DNA of 64,000 bases from Methylomonas sp. 11b. Its GTDB lineage: Bacteria; Pseudomonadota; Gammaproteobacteria; Methylococcales; Methylomonadaceae. Position 1 is the first letter of the stretch, and every line of letters begins with the position of its first letter. The position numbers and the translations under genes are program-made. The stretch spans positions 434,001 to 498,000 of the forward strand of contig NZ_KI911557.1 of the NCBI RefSeq assembly GCF_000515215.1, given 5' to 3'. Under the pieces are notes generated by a model that was given only the letters and a program-made list of their open reading frames with translations, did no database searches and was not told where the DNA came from. Shown here piece after piece: positions 44,636-54,094 of this stretch.

Positions 44636-45921
44636 TTCTTAAATATAAATGCCATATTCCCTGTTGTGCCGCGCTAAGTAGGCGGCTGTTTGATACGCTA
44701 AATAAGCTTTGATTAGTGCTGTTGATTTCCAATACAGCACGAGCTGTGCCAGATTGTCGAATAGCGTCGCTATGTTTGGTATGGATGGCAGGTAAGAACG
44801 CTAAGTGGTTTATTTATCGATTGTTTTTAGGGCGAAAGTTGGGTTAGGCGCGAGCGGATAGCGAGGGATTTTAGTTGGTATTAACTGCTGAATTGCTTGC
44901 TGAGCACCAATTTCCCGGGTCTTGTGTTTAGGAGGTGTTTGTAGGGCAACAGTTGTTGAGTGGAAGTGTTACTTAGCTGTTGCGACTCGCAATCGAAAAC
45001 GCGTAAACCAGCAATCAGCACAAATTTCGACCAGGATTAAATGCCGCTGACGGGCATTCAAGCCGACATTATCTGCAACTGAATCGGCTTTGTTGCATAA
45101 AGCGGCACTGCTCAAGCGGTTTGCCAAACTGGGCAGGCCGGTCAACGTTGCCATGCCCTAAATCCGTCTAACTGATTTGGGGAAAGGGGGTAGTTTGGTT
45201 TTCACAGGATTTATGAGAACCGGGGAGTCGCTATTTTTGCCGAAAGATTTTTTCGGGCATCCTGCTGGAAAAAATCGGCAAAAATTACGCGACGGCTTAT
45301 GCCTTCGGCGCCCCGATTCGTCCGCGTCACCTCGTTCCGACCCAACAAGGTGTCGAAACATCGGCTCTCGCATGACTTAACGCCGTGTCGCGATGCCTTG
45401 CAGGTTTTCTCCGCTTCGCTGCGAAAACCCGCCCGGCGCTACGGCTATCGGGGACTAAAAATCTTCACTTCGCTGGCGCTCCGTTTCCAAGATTTTCAGC
45501 GAAGGCCTGAGTACAGCAAACCCGGCTTGCAATGAATTTGCTGCCTAGTTTGGTGTGTATCCTAGTGGTTTGGCATCAATTATGCTCGAAAATTTATGAG
45601 ATTTGTTTGTCAACTAATTGACTATCATAAGAAAAATTTTGCAACTAAGCGTTTTAAAATTCGCCAATTAACCGTGATCGGACTATTATTAGTGACGTTT
45701 CCAGGATTGTATTTGCAGCCTGGTTCGCAGTAACCAATTAAAATTGTGTTAAGCGATCAATGTTTAGATAGAACCCCATTTGCTAGAGCGGATTGTTAGT
45801 CGTCGCAACAATTTTGGCCGCTACCGGCAGATAGCTTAGACCGAGCAGGTTGGACAAACTCATGTAGAAGGAGGGTTTGTTTGCCGAGCTCATAATGCCA
45901 ACTTTGGAACAGGAGGAAATC
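44636..45921. other. 1.3-kb stretch without a supported gene
   Basis: No ORF here resembles a known family. There is an inverted pair GGTTTTC/GAAAACC near 45412-45440 and a purine-rich tract near 45180-45290. The tonB promoter should lie in the first 200 bp, and the promoter of the small secreted gene at the end. The rest could be decayed DNA or an unrecognised RNA. Confidence 0.35.
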
Positions 45922-46284
45922 ATGAAAGCCCATGATTTTTCGTTTCTAAAGCAGTCCAAACCAGTTTCCGCCATCATCGGCGGCTTGCTAGTTATTTGTG
46001 CGCTAAACGTTTTTGCGGATGCACCGCCTCCAGAAAGCTTCGACACGCCCTCCGCGTTAATTCTGACCCCATCGGACCAAGCGCTGACAGCCGACGCCAC
46101 TGATAGCTCGAATCTTTTGTTGAGTAATACCGGGCGCGGCACGGCAAACCTTAAACCGACTGAAAAACGCAAAAGCCGGCCGGTGAACTTGGGTTGCGGT
46201 GTCGATGTGAACCAATTTCCCAGTGAAGACAATTCGCTGTCTAGTCGATTCGTTGGGGCGTGCGATTTGAAGCTTCGCTACTGA
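45922..46284 (+). CDS. Small secreted protein of unknown function
   Basis: 120 residues from the ATG preceded at 8-12 bases by AGGAGG, a near-perfect ribosome site that fixes the start. The N-terminus is basic then hydrophobic (SAIIGGLLVICALNVFADA), a signal peptide. The mature part of about 90 residues has two cysteines (GCGVDVNQF and GACDLKLRY), probably bridged. No family recognised. Confidence 0.7.
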   Translation: MKAHDFSFLKQSKPVSAIIGGLLVICALNVFADAPPPESFDTPSALILTPSDQALTADATDSSNLLLSNTGRGTANLKPTEKRKSRPVNLGCGVDVNQFPSEDNSLSSRFVGACDLKLRY

Positions 46285-46349
46285 AGTCAGGTATCTGTCG
46301 GTCTGGCGAGGCTAGGTCTGAAGTTTAAGTTTTACGCCTGGAAATGCAC

Positions 46350-46949
46350 TTAGCCGACCAAATGTTGGATTTGCTGGCTGGTAATCGCGACGGTATTTAA
46401 TTTGCGGATTTGCGGTTCGATGCCGTCGAAATTGCCGCGGAACTCCATCAGACGCAACTCGGCTTCAATATCGGCTACTTCCAATAGGTTTTTCAGCAGC
46501 CTATCCTGCATTTCTCGCAAGCCGCGCTGTCGGCCGAAATAACCTTCCAGGCATTCACCCACCAGCATGAATGCCGCGGCAAATACAGTCAATACGGCAA
46601 ACGCCAGTACCAACTTGGGTATTCCCTGAGTCAAGGCTGCTATCAATGCGCCGGCCGACAAGGTGGCGATGGTGCTGCCGATCAGACGTAAGCGCACCGA
46701 ACCTCGCAAACGCACGCTCAGCAAATTATAAATACTCAAACACTCCTGCTTGACTAGGCCTTTGGTGCTCATGGCTAAATCGACCAGCAACTGCGATTGC
46801 GAATCGCTGTCTTGCCCCATTAATTTTCCGGGCCTGAGGGTTTCGGTGTAACCGGGATGTTTCGCGCAAATTTGATCCAGCAATTCCGGTCTTAACCTGC
46901 TTAGCAGATTGACCAGAGCCTGGATATCAAGAGCGATTGAGTCAAGCAT
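46350..46949 (-). CDS. Predicted membrane protein with cytosolic coiled region
   Basis: 199 residues. A soluble first half has a helical repeat-like pattern (LVNLLSRLRPELLDQI). Two adjacent membrane helices (LIGSTIATLSAGALIAALTQG and LVLAFAVLTVFAAAFMLVG) follow, then a charged helical tail with RGLREMQDRLLKNLLEVADIEAEL. No family recognised and no operon partner. The frame is clean and codon use looks normal, so it is probably real. Confidence 0.65.
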   Translation of the reverse strand: MLDSIALDIQALVNLLSRLRPELLDQICAKHPGYTETLRPGKLMGQDSDSQSQLLVDLAMSTKGLVKQECLSIYNLLSVRLRGSVRLRLIGSTIATLSAGALIAALTQGIPKLVLAFAVLTVFAAAFMLVGECLEGYFGRQRGLREMQDRLLKNLLEVADIEAELRLMEFRGNFDGIEPQIRKLNTVAITSQQIQHLVG

Positions 46950-47170
46950 GCATATCTCCGCCGGGGCGTGTAAATGGACAACACCTCAATAATAACCGGG
47001 CTTGGCTATTGCGGGCACTGTTTTTTCGGCATTACGCAAGTTTAGGAGAATTGGCGCAAAAACCAAGGAGATAAGCTTTGTTAAAGCAAGTGGCCTTGAT
47101 GATGCACGATGAGATCGAGCTGAAATGTCTTAATTGATCGGCGTTTTGTTGGATCGAAATGCGAGATTAT

Positions 47171-47206
47171 CCAGTACGCCAGGCCTCGTGCTGCCTGGCG
47201 TACTGG
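47171..47206. terminator. Strong 14-bp hairpin after the nitrilase gene
   Basis: CCAGTACGCCAGGC pairs perfectly with GCCTGGCGTACTGG around an 8-base loop. It lies 22 bp beyond the nitrilase stop codon on the minus strand. A T-run is not evident on either side, so it may stop transcription by Rho or protect the mRNA end rather than act as a classic intrinsic terminator. Confidence 0.55.
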
Positions 47207-47227
47207 TTAGAAAAGGGTTGTGAGTGC

Positions 47228-48088
47228 CTAGCGGCAATCGAATTGCTTAGGCCAATCCCGGTAATTAAACACCTGACCTTCCTGACGGACGATGTCGACG
47301 GCGGAGAGGTCCAAATCGGCGTAGACCCATTGAACATGGTTGTATTCGCCAATCGCCAGAATGCCGTTATTCGGAAATCCACGATCTACCGGCGTGTAAA
47401 TCGCCGCCGCACCGCAGTTCACATCCACCGCTTCCGACCAATCTGCGTTACCGACCAATGAGGCTTGTACTACGTAGCATTGGTTTTCCAAGGCGCGGGC
47501 TTGGCAACCGATGCGCACCCGATAATAGCCGGCTTCGGTATCGGTACAGCTCGGCACCAAAATCAAGCTGGCACCGCGCTCGGCTTGTTGGCGGGCATAG
47601 TGTGGGAACTCGCTGTCGTAGCAAATGTTGATCGCGACTTTACCGAACACAGTATCGAATAACTTGATGTCCAGGCCGCGGGAAATATGCCATTGCTCGT
47701 TCTCAAAGCGAGTCATCGTGAGCTTTTCTTGATAATCCACGTCGCCTTGCGGGGTGAAGAAATAAGCGTGATTGCGAAATTCGCCACTGTCGTGTTTGAC
47801 CGGGTAAGTGCCGGCCTGGATGTAAACCCGGTATTCGGCGGCCAGGGTTTTGAATAGGTCCAGATAACCCGGCAGCAAGGTTTGCAAGGCATCCAGTTGG
47901 CCGTTCAACGAAGAATAAACCTCCTTCGGAAACAACGATGCCAATTCCATGCAGGCATATTCCGGGAACAACAGAATCTCGGCTTTGTTCTCGGCGGCTT
48001 CCTTGACCCAGCTGCGGGCCTTGGCTGCGAAATTTTCCCAGGTTTCCAGGAAGCTGATGTCGTATTGGGCGCTGGCGATTTTAGGCAC
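47228..48088 (-). CDS. Carbon-nitrogen hydrolase (nitrilase superfamily)
   Basis: 286 residues with the complete nitrilase triad: Glu in ILLFPEYACMEL, Lys in YQEKLTMTRFE and Cys in VAINICYDSEFP. Branch members hydrolyse amides or nitriles, and this one resembles the bacterial amidohydrolases paired with GNAT genes. Its start overlaps the end of the acetyltransferase gene by 8 bp, so the two are co-translated. Substrate unknown. Confidence 0.9.
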   Translation of the reverse strand: MPKIASAQYDISFLETWENFAAKARSWVKEAAENKAEILLFPEYACMELASLFPKEVYSSLNGQLDALQTLLPGYLDLFKTLAAEYRVYIQAGTYPVKHDSGEFRNHAYFFTPQGDVDYQEKLTMTRFENEQWHISRGLDIKLFDTVFGKVAINICYDSEFPHYARQQAERGASLILVPSCTDTEAGYYRVRIGCQARALENQCYVVQASLVGNADWSEAVDVNCGAAAIYTPVDRGFPNNGILAIGEYNHVQWVYADLDLSAVDIVRQEGQVFNYRDWPKQFDCR

Positions 48089-48683
48089 GGTCTTCTCTCA
48101 ACCAAAAAGTCATGGGTTTGGCGGTTTCTGCGACGTCGTCGAGATCTTTCCAGGTATAGGTGGTTTTCAGCTCGGGATGTTTGACGTAGCCACGCTTGTT
48201 CCAAAATGTATCCAGCGGCACGTAATCCGCCGGCCGGCGCGGATGGTCAAGCGGGCGTTCAACGCAGCAGAAGGTGATGTGTTTAAAACCGCCCAAATCT
48301 TCGGCATGGGCTTCGCGTTGTTCGAAGAAGCGCACGCCTATGCCCAAGCCGCGATAAGCCTTGTTTAGCACCGATTCCCCGCAATAAAACACCTCATCCG
48401 GGTTGTAGCCGTTCTCAACGAATGGTTTTTTGACCTCGTCGGTTTCGTATTTCAATGGTATCGCCGTCGACGCGCCGATGATGGCGTCGCCATCGAACGC
48501 CAGCACGATGACGCTTTCCGGGCAATTTATGTAAGTTTGCAGGTATTTCTTTTCGTACTCGTAATCGCCGTCATACAAATACGGAAAATCCCGGAACACC
48601 TCGATGCGCAGTCGCGCCAGTTCCGGAATGTATTGAATCAGGGCTTCGCCGCTGAGGCGCTGGATGCGGATGTCTTTGCTCAT
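48081..48683 (-). CDS. GNAT-family N-acetyltransferase
   Basis: 200 residues. The acetyl-CoA loop appears as LNKAYRGLGIGVRFFEQREAHA (motif A, R/Q-x-x-G-x-G). Before it are GDAIIGASTAIPL and FYCGESV, and after it HITFCCVERPLDHP. It is first in a two-gene unit with a nitrilase-type hydrolase; such pairs suggest linked acylation and deacylation of a small molecule. An 8-bp overlap supports coupling. Confidence 0.87.
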   Translation of the reverse strand: MSKDIRIQRLSGEALIQYIPELARLRIEVFRDFPYLYDGDYEYEKKYLQTYINCPESVIVLAFDGDAIIGASTAIPLKYETDEVKKPFVENGYNPDEVFYCGESVLNKAYRGLGIGVRFFEQREAHAEDLGGFKHITFCCVERPLDHPRRPADYVPLDTFWNKRGYVKHPELKTTYTWKDLDDVAETAKPMTFWLREDRA

Positions 48684-48808
48684 GCTGGTTTGCGGTTGAA
48701 TGAAAACAAAATGTCGGTCGCCAAGGTTAAGGCGCGAGAGACATATTGTATTGTAGGCGGTAGCTAATTGCCTATGGCAAAGGTTTATGAATCTATTACA
48801 CCGGCCAG

Positions 48809-49117
48809 CTAATCAACTTTCAACGCAGCTCCCGTTTCGTCAAAGCGTAACAGGTCGATCTCGCCGTCCGCATCCGTTATCTCCGCCTCGGCTAGAACCC
48901 CGTTAGCATGATAGGTATAGACATGGCGTAATTCCACTTCGCCATAGACCAGTTTTTCCAGCAGCATTAGACGTTGATCGGCAGCGTAGCAGCCGCGGAA
49001 GTAGGTGTTGCGGTTTTCCAGATGGCTTTCGTCTGCCAGTTCGTTGACTAGTTTCAACGGTAATTTCACGCCGCTATAGCTGATGAAATAGCGGGTATCC
49101 CAGTTTTCTAATTCCAC
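48809..49117 (-). CDS. Small conserved protein, DUF6156-like
   Basis: 102 residues. FISYSGVKLPLKLVNEL, NRNTYFRGCYAADQRL and LVYGEVELRHVYTYHANG are spaced like the DUF6156 family, which is small and of unknown function; I rely on memory for that name. It is soluble with no signal. A hairpin CCTATTTC/GAAATAGG lies 20-50 bp upstream of its start and may control expression. Bases 49118-49441 hold no other gene. Confidence 0.65.
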   Translation of the reverse strand: MELENWDTRYFISYSGVKLPLKLVNELADESHLENRNTYFRGCYAADQRLMLLEKLVYGEVELRHVYTYHANGVLAEAEITDADGEIDLLRFDETGAALKVD

Positions 49118-49441
49118 TTTTGTTTTCCCAGGTTAAAAAACCTATTTCCGCAATATTTGTGCCGAAATAGGTGGCCCGTATTACCTGGGGTCGCCGGTGA
49201 TTTGGCTCGGCTACGCTGTGACAAATCGTTCGCGGCTTTTGCGGATTGTCGGTTTTGCTACAGTGTGCCGAGCAGCAATCCGGTGGGGAAATGTCACAAT
49301 CGCAGCAAAGGCATGACGAATAAGCGCAGTGCATCCGCCAAGTACTGAAGGGAAAGCGGGAAGCGTTGCGCTTATCCGCCCTATGCCGATCCGACTGGCT
49401 TCGTTTTTGCTTGATCTAGGTTTTTAATCAGCCTAGTGCCT

Positions 49442-50797
49442 ATGAAACTGTTTCTGGATTGGTCGTCTTATGAAAACGCCGGGATGGGCGACGCCTATGC
49501 CGATATTCCCAAGCATGGCGCCGACTTTGCCAAGGCCGTGGCAGTGTGCATCGGCAGCAAGCAATGCGAACGGGATGCCAAAGGGGTGATGTGCCCTAGT
49601 TTTAGGGTGACGCAAAATCCCGGCCTGTCGCCCGGCGGCCGAGTGAGAGCCTTGAAAGCAGCATTGAACGCCGAAAACGACGCGGCCTTTTTCAATCCGG
49701 AATTGGCCGAAACCATGGCCTTGTGCATCAGTTGCAAAGGCTGCAAGCGCGAGTGCGAGAACGAAGTGGACATGGCCTTGATCAAGGCCGAGTTTCTGGC
49801 GCAGCAAGTGCGGCGCAATGGCTTGACGCTGCGGCGGCGCTTGTGGGCGGAGTTACCGAAAATACTGCGTTGGCGCGCGCTCCGGCCCTTAATCCAATGG
49901 CGCAATCGCATGCCGCTGCTGGCGCGTTTAGGCGAAGCCTGGCTGGGCATCAGCGCCAAAGTCCGCTTGCCGGAACCCGCCGCGCAAGCGTTTCAGGTGC
50001 CGGCGCAATCCGAATTAAGTTTGCATCCGGAGTTAGTCGAGAAACAGGTCGTGCTGCTGGTCGATACCTTTAATTATTACTTTAATCCGGCCGCCGCCGA
50101 AGCCGCTAAAAAACTGCTGAATACCGCTGGTTATCATGTGCATATTGCTACGCCCTTGGCTGGCGATGAAGCGGATCGGCCCTTATGCTGTGGCCGCACT
50201 TATTTTTCCAATGGTCTGATCGATAAGGCCCGCATCGAAGCGCAGCGCATGCTGGCGGCTCTCGCCGAGCATGTCGCTGCGGGGCGCACGATCATTGGCT
50301 TGGAACCGTCCTGCATTCTCAGTTTGCGTGACGAATATTTAAAGCTGGGTTTAGGCGAACCGGCGCAAAAACTGGCGGAAAAGGTCTTGTTACTGGAAGA
50401 GTTTATCGTCCGCGAACAAGCCGGCAAACGCTGGCCTATAGAGTTTCAAGCCATCCCCGGCGTTAACAGTTTGCTGTTGCACGGCCACTGCCATCAAAAA
50501 GCCGTTGGTGCGATCAAGTCGGTGCGCAAACTTCTCAAGCAACTGCCGGATCTGAAATTCGAACTGATCGAATCGTCCTGCTGCGGCATGGCCGGCAACT
50601 TTGGCGTCGAAGCCGAGCATTACGATCAAGCCCAAGCCATGGCCGAGTTGGCCTTATTTCCAGCGCTACGTGCCGAACCTGACGCACTGCTGGTCAGCAA
50701 CGGTTTCTCTTGTCAGCAGCAGATCGGCAATGGCGGTTTCGCCAAGCCGCTGCATTTAGCCGAAGTACTTTGTTTAGCCTTACCGTCACAGGATTGA
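49442..50797 (+). CDS. (Fe-S)-binding reductase subunit with CCG domains (GlcF-like)
   Basis: 451 residues. The N-terminus contains cysteines of two 4Fe-4S sites: CIGSKQC...GVMCPSFRVT and CISCKGCKRECENEVD. The C-terminal half has two CCG domains, one ending CCGRTYFSNGL and the other SCCGMAGNFG, with HGHCHQKA before it. In many bacteria this is fused to a GlcD-like FAD oxidase; here it is separate and no flavoprotein gene is adjacent. It probably passes electrons from a 2-hydroxyacid to the chain. The first site looks irregular (CxxxxxC). Start at ATG 49442, with GTG 49436 possible. Confidence 0.82.
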   Translation: MKLFLDWSSYENAGMGDAYADIPKHGADFAKAVAVCIGSKQCERDAKGVMCPSFRVTQNPGLSPGGRVRALKAALNAENDAAFFNPELAETMALCISCKGCKRECENEVDMALIKAEFLAQQVRRNGLTLRRRLWAELPKILRWRALRPLIQWRNRMPLLARLGEAWLGISAKVRLPEPAAQAFQVPAQSELSLHPELVEKQVVLLVDTFNYYFNPAAAEAAKKLLNTAGYHVHIATPLAGDEADRPLCCGRTYFSNGLIDKARIEAQRMLAALAEHVAAGRTIIGLEPSCILSLRDEYLKLGLGEPAQKLAEKVLLLEEFIVREQAGKRWPIEFQAIPGVNSLLLHGHCHQKAVGAIKSVRKLLKQLPDLKFELIESSCCGMAGNFGVEAEHYDQAQAMAELALFPALRAEPDALLVSNGFSCQQQIGNGGFAKPLHLAEVLCLALPSQD

Positions 50798-50801
50798 TGC
50801 C

Positions 50802-52508
50802 ATGAAATTAACCATCGACAAACGTCATCTCGAACAACTGCTTAACGATCACCCCCGCTTGCAAAGCATCAATGAGCAATTGCGTTTTGGCACCAAGGCG
50901 CAAGTGCCTTACGATTTACTCAGTGAGGCAGAATTAGCCAGTCTGGCCGACATCTACTTGCAACACGGTGAAGCCTTACAACAGCAAGCGGCGCTATTGA
51001 TAGCCTTGCAAGCGGCGCTGGCCGACAACAGCCATCGCTACAACGTCGATCAACTGGAAATGTTGTTGCCGGCAATTGCCAATTATTTATTGGAGGGCGG
51101 GCTGCGTGGTTGGCTATTTCATGTGCAGCCTTCCGGCAGAACCTTGGCTTATCTGATCACTCGCCTGGATTACACCCCACCGGGAGAAGAAGAAGCCGGG
51201 CGGATCTTGATCGAATTAAAGGCCAACACCAAGGGTAAAATCATGGTGGAGAGCCTCATCATTCGTAGCAAAGATCTGGCGAACAAAACCATCCCGGAGA
51301 TTTTTGCCACCAAAGGGTACTTAAAAGAAACCCCGGAATTAATCGCCAGTTACGATGAGGCTACCGCGCGGTATTTTGACTGGCGGGCGCGCTATGGCGA
51401 ACAGTTTTCCGGGTGGGGTACCGGCGAATATGCCGAGGACCCAACCGCCAGCCATCGCAGCAGCGACTGGACGCGGAAGAATACGGTGGTTATGTCCTCC
51501 GGCGGCGGGATCTGCCGCTTGGTCAACGACGAAAATATCCTCAGCGAACGGGCGTTGAGCCTGGATGCCTCCGGCGACATTCTCGGCACTTATCTACGCA
51601 AAGCCGGTAAAAGCATGCGCTATGACAGCAAAACCGAAAGCGCCATGGAAGCCGCCAAAGCCGATGTCCCCAAAGGTATGTTCACGGAAATGCCGGTCCA
51701 TGGCTATATCCTGATGTTTCATTTGGAGTTGCATCACCACGTTTGGGTGCACGTCGACGATACCCAGCCATATGTGTATCAGCCGGAATTGAAACAAAAA
51801 CTGATTTTGCCACCGGAACAAACCGATCTGATAGACATCCTGACGGCGGAAATGGACATGCTGATGGACGACATCGTCGCCGGCAAATCCGGCGGCACCA
51901 CGGTGCTGTGTGCAGGTCCTGCGGGTGTAGGTAAGACTCTGACCGCCGAAGTCTATTCGGAAATCATCAAGCGGCCCTTGTACCGGGTGCATTCCGGGCA
52001 GTTGGGTTTAAACGTCGCGGAGATGGAAAAAACCTTGAAGGACACTTTGATCCGCGCCCAGCGCTGGGGCGCGGTGATGTTGATCGACGAAGCCGACGTG
52101 TACATCAAAAGCCGTGCTGACAACCTGGCCTCCAATGCCGTGGTCGGTGTGTTCTTGCGGGTGCTGGAGTATTTCAACGGCCTGCTGTTCCTGACCACCA
52201 ATCGAGTGGACGACATCGACGAAGCTATTATTTCCCGCTGTATCGCCATGCTCCGCTACCACGCCCCGGATCATGCGGACAGATGCAAAATCTGGCGGGT
52301 CATGACTGAGCAATTTAGCTTGCCGGTCAAAGAAGAATTGATCGACGAATTGGCAGCCATCTTTCCCGGCGCTACGGGGCGCGACATCAAGGGCCTGACC
52401 AAACTGGTCGCCAAATTCTGCCAGCAAAAACAACTGGCGCCGGAGCTAGAGGTATTTAAGCGCTGCTCGGTGTTTAGAGGCCTGGAGTTGCTGGACGAAG
52501 CCGCCTAA
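50802..52508 (+). CDS. AAA-family ATPase
   Basis: 568 residues. The first 340 residues are a family-specific region without known domain. The AAA module has Walker A GPAGVGKT near residue 371, Walker B VMLIDEAD near 425, sensor 1 FLTTNRVDDID and the arginine finger region EAIISRCIAM. A C-terminal lid includes FPGATGRDIKGLTKL. It resembles FtsH/ATAD-type classic AAA proteins rather than AAA+ regulators. It starts 4 bp after the Fe-S protein gene, so both are expressed together, perhaps as a chaperone for that enzyme. The function is not established. Confidence 0.82.
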   Translation: MKLTIDKRHLEQLLNDHPRLQSINEQLRFGTKAQVPYDLLSEAELASLADIYLQHGEALQQQAALLIALQAALADNSHRYNVDQLEMLLPAIANYLLEGGLRGWLFHVQPSGRTLAYLITRLDYTPPGEEEAGRILIELKANTKGKIMVESLIIRSKDLANKTIPEIFATKGYLKETPELIASYDEATARYFDWRARYGEQFSGWGTGEYAEDPTASHRSSDWTRKNTVVMSSGGGICRLVNDENILSERALSLDASGDILGTYLRKAGKSMRYDSKTESAMEAAKADVPKGMFTEMPVHGYILMFHLELHHHVWVHVDDTQPYVYQPELKQKLILPPEQTDLIDILTAEMDMLMDDIVAGKSGGTTVLCAGPAGVGKTLTAEVYSEIIKRPLYRVHSGQLGLNVAEMEKTLKDTLIRAQRWGAVMLIDEADVYIKSRADNLASNAVVGVFLRVLEYFNGLLFLTTNRVDDIDEAIISRCIAMLRYHAPDHADRCKIWRVMTEQFSLPVKEELIDELAAIFPGATGRDIKGLTKLVAKFCQQKQLAPELEVFKRCSVFRGLELLDEAA

Positions 52509-52686
52509 TTTAAAAATCGGGTGGCTGTTTGCCTCGAATAGGGGTGAATCACAAATACACTTAATATTGTTACTGTTTTATTAAGTAAAACAATATATTA
52601 CCGCTTGCGTGTATTGTTGAATTTAAATAAGCCGATATAGTGAATGCGAGATTTCGTTTCGACCGACAAACGGTCCGGGAGGGCAA

Positions 52687-52878
52687 ATGAAGATCGCTAA
52701 GATAGGAAACACCGGCATAGCTATGCTGATCATTGTCATTGCCGGTTTGCTGGGCATACTACCGATGGGATTGGTCTTTTCGATATTGCTCTTTGCCGCC
52801 CTGATACGGGGTAGCGTGATGTTGATTGATAAAGCCATTGATAGCGGGGCACAAGCGAAGGAAATTGATCGGCATTAA
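52687..52878 (+). CDS. Small membrane protein of unknown function
   Basis: 63 residues with a good GGGAGG ribosome site 5-6 bases before the ATG. Two short hydrophobic helices (GIAMLIIVIAGLLGILP and GLVFSILLFAALIRG) are joined at a Pro-Met-Gly turn, and a charged tail follows. No family recognised. The clear ribosome site supports it. Confidence 0.6.
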   Translation: MKIAKIGNTGIAMLIIVIAGLLGILPMGLVFSILLFAALIRGSVMLIDKAIDSGAQAKEIDRH

Positions 52879-52961
52879 TGATATTTACCAATAGCCTGAA
52901 GTTTAGGAAAACCAATCCTTAGGACTCTGGTGGCCGGCATAAAAGTTAAGTTGTATACATT

Positions 52962-52990
52962 AAGCCCAACATTCGCATTTTGTTGGGCTT
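52962..52990. terminator. Hairpin with 10-bp stem between the small membrane gene and cassette array
   Basis: AAGCCCAACA and TGTTGGGCTT pair around a 9-base loop. There is no T-run after either arm. It can act as a bidirectional stop between the rightward small gene and the leftward cassette genes, but it also resembles dispersed hairpin repeats common in proteobacteria. Confidence 0.5.
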
Positions 52991-53006
52991 CGCTCTGCTC
53001 TCTATA

Positions 53007-53165
53007 TTATTGCAATATCACAACCGGTTGAGCACCGTCGGGTCGGGCGGCTAGCGCCCCACCATAGTAGTACTCTTGGCAAAGGAGGGCATCGAGGACT
53101 TTGTCATCAATATCCGGCCATTGCCCAATAAGCTCGAATTCAACGGAGTCCATTTTGCGGAACAT
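53007..53165 (-). CDS. Cassette gene C: 52-residue protein of unknown function
   Basis: A short leftward ORF that starts inside the core site of the attC at 53162 (ATG 53165; a second ATG at 53153 is 4 codons in). It encodes MDSVEFELIGQWPDIDD, then LDALLCQEYYYGGALA and a final PVVILQ. Being the third gene after an attC supports it as a cassette gene, but no attC follows, so the cassette or array may be truncated. No known family. Confidence 0.45.
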   Translation of the reverse strand: MFRKMDSVEFELIGQWPDIDDKVLDALLCQEYYYGGALAARPDGAQPVVILQ

Positions 53166-53218
53166 AACGTTCGAATTAACGGGCGCCGCCAGGCGTCCCG
53201 TTGAATGAGGGGTTAGGT
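53162..53218 (-). repeat. attC recombination site (array 2, after Mrr-like cassette)
   Basis: Read on the minus strand it starts ACCTAAC and ends GTTATGT. Inner arms TTCAACGGG and CCCGTTAA pair with one unpaired C. Length 57 bp. It follows the stop of the Mrr-like gene, as expected. Confidence 0.88.
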
Positions 53219-54010
53219 TTCAATTTTTGATACTGAGCCATCGTCATTCAGGTAGCAAGCTTGATTTGCTAAAACGTCTTCCATGATGGCCCGCGCTGTA
53301 TCGTTCAGAACGACCTCATCAGTAGTTTGGAAGCGATGCATTGTTAGGCGGTATTGAACTTCAGCGATACGAAGCAAGCCTAGCTCCGTTTTGTCGTATA
53401 GATCGACTGGCTCCACAGTGCCTATACCTTCTTCTGTCATTGTTTCGTTAACGAACTGAACGAGACCAATTTTCTCTTCTCCATTCGCATCGAACAGCAC
53501 GGTGTTTCGGTTCCACTGAGAAGCAATTGAAAAAGAAGTCAGCCCTCTTTCTTTGAGGCGCTCTTTGGCTTGTTCTTCGTCGTATTTGATGTGCAAGATA
53601 TCCGTGTTCGGGGCAGTGAAATTTGAGGTGATGCTCACAGATTTGAGCAGGTGATTGACAGTGACTAGGCGAACGCCATTCGCTTTGGCTATGAGTACGG
53701 CGCCTTGTTGATACCCTACGGTAGTAGCAAATACTCCAGTGACGTTTCCAATGTCTTGGATGGTTCCGACAAAAGAAGCTACATCAGATTTTTTTACTCG
53801 ACTGTTGTAGTGCTTGCATTCGATACAGGTCTTGTAGGTGACGCCAGCAACTTTGAATTCCCAATATACATCAATTTGATGCGTGGCCCCGGAACGGCCT
53901 TTTATCTTCACGTTGTGAAGAACGTTTACGTTGTCAAATTGATCATTTCGGACGAGTGCCGCGTGAAGATCGCGTACAAGCACTTCATATTCAGTTGATA
54001 TGCGTGTCAT
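53213..54010 (-). CDS. Cassette gene A: Mrr-like restriction endonuclease
   Basis: 265 residues from ATG 54010, close to the cassette core. The Mrr-type nuclease core lies in residues 10-110: HQIDVYWEF (catalytic Asp), KTCIECKHYN (ExK) and VASFVGTIQDIGNVTGVFATT with a later GYQQGAVLIAKANGV, the usual Q-x-x helix. The C-terminal half is a separate domain of unknown type. Mrr-family enzymes cut modified or foreign DNA. The gene is framed by two attC sites on the minus strand, which makes it a mobile cassette and a candidate defence gene. Confidence 0.83.
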   Translation of the reverse strand: MTRISTEYEVLVRDLHAALVRNDQFDNVNVLHNVKIKGRSGATHQIDVYWEFKVAGVTYKTCIECKHYNSRVKKSDVASFVGTIQDIGNVTGVFATTVGYQQGAVLIAKANGVRLVTVNHLLKSVSITSNFTAPNTDILHIKYDEEQAKERLKERGLTSFSIASQWNRNTVLFDANGEEKIGLVQFVNETMTEEGIGTVEPVDLYDKTELGLLRIAEVQYRLTMHRFQTTDEVVLNDTARAIMEDVLANQACYLNDDGSVSKIET

Positions 54011-54025
54011 ATACGAGGGGTTGGA

Positions 54026-54094
54026 ACTTAACGTGGAGCTAAGGGGCGGCTGCCGGCTTGCCGGCAGGCGTCCCACTTGAGCGCAGGGTTAGAG
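54026..54094 (-). repeat. attC recombination site (array 2, after DUF6998-like cassette)
   Basis: Minus strand: CTCTAAC at its start, exact complement of GTTAGAG at 54566-54572, which begins this cassette. Inner arms GCTCAAG and CTTAGC pair with one unpaired base, and the right core is GTTAAGT. Length 69 bp. Confidence 0.9.

Noticed and set aside
44969..45154. 61-codon minus-strand frame in the gap upstream of tonB
   Set aside because: No ribosome site, no recognisable domain; looks like decayed sequence.
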